This document shows, piece after piece, positions 61,817-64,000 of a DNA stretch of 64,000 bases. Position 1 is the stretch's first letter. Each line of letters begins with the position of its first letter. The stretch is taken from positions 1 to 64,000 of the forward strand of contig CAIUDH010000088.1 of NCBI GenBank assembly GCA_903897855.1, read 5' to 3'. Below the pieces are notes generated by a model. It made no database searches, was not told where the DNA came from, and was given only the letters and a program-made list of their open reading frames with translations. The position numbers and the translations under genes were made by a program. This DNA is from an uncultured Bacteroidota bacterium (GTDB taxonomy: Bacteria > Bacteroidota > Bacteroidia > UKL13-3).

Positions 61817-62836
61817 TTATAATTCGCCTTTAATTAAATTGGTAAACAGAATGGCACCGGTGAGTTGATTTGCTTTGTTCACTACCGGCAGGTATTGTAA
61901 GGGGAAGTTGGTGTGTTTAATAAAAAGTAACAAGTCGTGAATGCTACTGTCTTCGGGCATTTGCAAGGGGTTTGTGTTCACACAGTCATGCACATTAATC
62001 TGGTCGAGATGTCCGGTATTTTTTAGTAGTCCGCGACGTATATCAGCATTGCTTATGAGCCCTTTTAAGATACCCTCGTGGTTGGTTACCAGGGTGAAAG
62101 CCATTTTGTAATCCTCGATTTTTTGGAGGGCACTTTCGAAAGTCAGGGTGCTTTCGTCGAGTACCGGTAATTCGTCGAGCATCATCATAAAGTCTTTCAA
62201 GAGAAAGTGCGAACCCACGGCTGGTTTTTTAAGGTGGAGTAAAGCGGCTCCAACATAGCCCTTACTAAAAAGGTAGGAGCCCACCACCGCACAATCTACA
62301 CCGAGGTTGCGAAGGATAAAACTCACCTCCGCATTCACGCCTCCATCCACTTGTATGGTTTTACCAGGAAAACGTTTCTGAAACTGACGAATTTTACGAA
62401 AAGTATTCTTGTCGAAAACGCCCCCACTTTGCCCGGGCGTGGTGGTCATGAGCAGCACGTAAGTGCAAGTATCGGCATAGGCATCGAAGGCTTCCACCGG
62501 GGTGTTGGAGGTAATGGCCAAGCCTATTTCAGTATGCGGGGCCAGAGCCTTGAGTAAACTAAAATCGATGGGCGATGAAAAATTTTCAAATTGAAATGAC
62601 ACTTGTTTAACGACCCATCGGCCTATGCCGGCGAAATATTTTTCGGGGGTGTCCGAAATAATATGAAGGTCGGCCGGAGTAGCGCTATGCTCGTTGATGT
62701 AAGCAATATCGTCGAAAACACGGGGGTCGTCGTTGCAATCTACATGGAAATAATCTACATCGTGGTGATCCAGCTCTGTCACCACCTCCGGTAGGAGTTT
62801 ATCTTTTGAACTATAAATGGAGGCCGAAATCTTCAT
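61817..62836 (-). CDS. Ribulose-phosphate epimerase-like domain fused to a CBS pair
   Basis: 339 residues. Residues 1-200 are a ribulose-5-phosphate 3-epimerase TIM barrel; all four metal or catalytic positions are kept: H31 and D33 in F-H-V-D, H58 in D-L-H-I, D164 in V-D-G-G, plus V-G-S at the phosphate end. Residues 213-339 form a CBS pair (S-N-A-D-I-R-R-G-L) closest to that of the Kdo enzyme KdsD, where the partner is a SIS isomerase domain. This domain pair is unusual. First gene of the operon with the DAHP synthase, probably also with the KdsC-like gene. Confidence 0.85.
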   Translation of the reverse strand: MKISASIYSSKDKLLPEVVTELDHHDVDYFHVDCNDDPRVFDDIAYINEHSATPADLHIISDTPEKYFAGIGRWVVKQVSFQFENFSSPIDFSLLKALAPHTEIGLAITSNTPVEAFDAYADTCTYVLLMTTTPGQSGGVFDKNTFRKIRQFQKRFPGKTIQVDGGVNAEVSFILRNLGVDCAVVGSYLFSKGYVGAALLHLKKPAVGSHFLLKDFMMMLDELPVLDESTLTFESALQKIEDYKMAFTLVTNHEGILKGLISNADIRRGLLKNTGHLDQINVHDCVNTNPLQMPEDSSIHDLLLFIKHTNFPLQYLPVVNKANQLTGAILFTNLIKGEL

Positions 62837-62858
62837 GTAGCGATTTTGAAAATGGGTG

Positions 62859-62866
62859 CAAAAGTA
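62859..62866 (-). promoter_or_regulatory. -7 element (TACTTTTG) for the RPE-CBS operon
   Basis: Perfect match on the minus strand, with a leader of about 18 bases to the ATG at 62836. Confidence 0.55.
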
Positions 62867-63030
62867 AGCAGTTGGGAGGGGATTTTGGAGGTAAAAATTT
62901 TAATCACGTTTTTAGGTAATGGAAAGCAGGGCGATCTTGAATTTTCGGCACCGACGAACTAAAGGCTTCTTTGATTAAATAGGGAATAACTCCTATTATC
63001 CGAAGTTGTAATCTTTATTTTTTTCTATTC

Positions 63031-63061
63031 TTTGTTTTTCAACTTTTTAAACGTACTTTTG
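63031..63061 (+). promoter_or_regulatory. Promoter of rpsO (-33 TTTG, -7 TACTTTTG)
   Basis: TTTG at 63031-63034 and TACTTTTG at 63054-63061 are spaced by exactly 19 bases, the best consensus promoter in the window. Leader to ATG 63084 is about 18 bases. Confidence 0.8.
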
Positions 63062-63083
63062 CAAGCCAAAATTAAAAAATAAG

Positions 63084-63353
63084 ATGATTGTATCTGCCGA
63101 ACGCAAAAAAGAAATATTTACAAAATACGGTAAGTCGGAAAAAAATACCGGTAGCACTGAAGGCCAAATAGCCTTGTTTACTGCTCGTATAAACCACTTG
63201 TCGCAGCACCTCCAAGCCAATAAGAAGGACAACTCCACCGAGTTGTCGCTAATTAAAATGGTAGGAAAGCGCCGCTCTTTATTGAATTATTTAGCTAAAA
63301 CTGATATTTACGGTTACCGTGCTCTTATTAAAGAGTTGGAAATTCGCAAGTAA
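63084..63353 (+). CDS. rpsO: 30S ribosomal protein S15
   Basis: 89 residues of the small-subunit protein that binds 16S rRNA and starts assembly. The T-G-S-T-E-G-Q-I-A-L-F-T-A-R-I-N-H-L-S-Q-H-L block (about 22-43) and the G-K-R-R-S-L-L-N-Y-L signature are present; length is normal. It stands directly before pnp, the same order as in E. coli. Confidence 0.98.
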   Translation: MIVSAERKKEIFTKYGKSEKNTGSTEGQIALFTARINHLSQHLQANKKDNSTELSLIKMVGKRRSLLNYLAKTDIYGYRALIKELEIRK

Positions 63354-63374
63354 TTTTCCTCGGAAAATTTATTT

Positions 63375-63424
63375 AAGCTATAGGCAGACAGCTTGTAAAA
63401 CTGTTTTCCTATAGCTTTTTTTTT
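63375..63424 (+). terminator. Strong hairpin and T run between rpsO and pnp
   Basis: AAGCTATAGG (63375-63384) pairs with CCTATAGCTT (63408-63417), with a smaller inner stem (ACAG with CTGT), followed by nine T residues. It can end the rpsO transcript or, if partly read through, give pnp a processed leader as in E. coli. Confidence 0.85.
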
Positions 63425-63467
63425 GTACCCTTTTTTTAAAAATACACATAATTATATATATCTCAAG

Positions 63468-64000
63468 ATGAACCCAATTACGCAAACACTTGATTTTGGT
63501 GATGGAAAGGCTATCACCCTCGAAACTGGCAAATTAGCCAAACAAGCTCATGGCTCAGTAGTACTGCGCCAAGGCGGAACTTTAATTCTAGCTACTGTGG
63601 TAGCTGCAAAAGATGCCAAGCCAGGAACCGATTTCTTGCCGCTCTCGGTTGATTACCAAGAGAAATTTTCTGCTGTCGGACGTATCCCCGGAAGTTTTAT
63701 GAAGCGCGAAGCACGCTTAAGCGATTATGAAATTTTAATCTCACGAATGGTCGACCGTGCTATCCGCCCTTTATTTAACGACGATTACCACGCCGATATT
63801 CAAGTCAATATCTGGTTATTATCGAGCGATCCCAACATTAAGCCGGATGCTTTGGTTGGATTGGCTGCCAGTGCCGCAATATGTCTTACCGATTTGCCTT
63901 TCAACGGGCCGATAAGTGAAGTAAGAGTAGCTAAAATTGATGGTCAACTCGTAATTAACCCCTATAAGGTTGATTTAGAGCGCGCTACGATGGAATTTAT
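63468..64000 (+). CDS. pnp: Polyribonucleotide nucleotidyltransferase (N-terminal part; cut by window edge)
   Basis: From ATG 63468 the translation is an RNase PH domain: [17 protein letters not shown], then L-S-V-D-Y-Q-E-K-F and [11 protein letters not shown] at about 91-101, all typical of PNPase. The remaining domains (second RNase PH, KH and S1) lie beyond 64000. It degrades RNA 3'-5' and follows rpsO after the hairpin. Confidence 0.96.
   Translation, partial: MNPITQTLDFGDGKAITLETGKLAKQAHGSVVLRQGGTLILATVVAAKDAKPGTDFLPLSVDYQEKFSAVGRIPGSFMKREARLSDYEILISRMVDRAIRPLFNDDYHADIQVNIWLLSSDPNIKPDALVGLAASAAICLTDLPFNGPISEVRVAKIDGQLVINPYKVDLERATMEF

Overview
The window is a chromosomal segment of a member of the Bacteroidota. 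The sequence shows this through recurring -7 promoter elements of the form TAnnTTTG, very few Shine-Dalgarno sites, a C-terminal type IX secretion (T9SS) sorting domain, a PorV/PorQ-type outer-membrane protein, a DUF3276 (PUR-like) protein, and an F-type ATP synthase operon without the beta and epsilon genes. The order or genus cannot be fixed from sequence inspection. Most of the window is housekeeping DNA; the accessory-looking parts are about 19.4-21 kb, 23.7-24.1 kb, 35.9-39 kb and 40.1-46.7 kb.

Layout. 1-5.6 kb: a partial NHL-repeat secreted protein, purC, phoH, a divergent SAM-hydroxide adenosyltransferase-like gene, a small ABM monooxygenase and sucC. 5.6-11.1 kb: the ATP synthase operon (atpI-like, atpB-E-F-H-A-G). 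11.3-21 kb: a small secreted protein, an ABC exporter with a non-canonical Walker B, DUF3276, an overlapping lipoprotein/outer-membrane pair, a FadL-like protein and a low-complexity Tyr/Asn-rich lipoprotein. 21-31 kb: proS, a THUMP methyltransferase, a 158-bp tandem duplication, two rhomboid proteases, ispH and a cytochrome c maturation cluster (ccmC, ccmD-like, ccmE, ccmF). 30.7-35 kb: pheT, an AcpH-like gene and a PorV/PorQ gene. 35-39 kb: a response regulator, small membrane proteins, a startless TfoX remnant and a TetR-SRPBCC-DUF1330 operon. 39-47 kb: era, a DUF1566 lipoprotein and a 1921-residue T9SS cargo with five tandem repeats of about 166 residues. 47-54.4 kb: polA, a GNAT/SpsF-like pair, a sugar nucleotidyltransferase and metG. 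54.4-59.3 kb: a 1151-residue SprA-like outer-membrane protein and a 2-oxoacid dehydrogenase E2. 59.5-62.8 kb: a membrane protein followed (reading on the minus strand from the right) by an unusual set: an RPE-CBS fusion, a DAHP synthase and a KdsC-like phosphatase. 63-64 kb: rpsO and the start of pnp.

How parts work together. The ATP synthase genes make F0 and most of F1; beta and epsilon must be elsewhere. CcmC/D/E/F deliver and ligate heme to c-type cytochromes that feed the same respiratory chain. The most interesting candidate system is the RPE-CBS / DAHP synthase / KdsC-like cluster: its domains resemble a rearranged Kdo pathway in which the usual SIS domain of KdsD is replaced by a ribulose-phosphate-epimerase domain. 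The second theme is promoter architecture: several divergent gene pairs have overlapping, inverted -7 elements, and several genes (era, ispH, a rhomboid, ccmC) have a -7 element so close to the ATG that the mRNA should be leaderless or nearly so. No rRNA, tRNA, CRISPR array or insertion sequence was seen.
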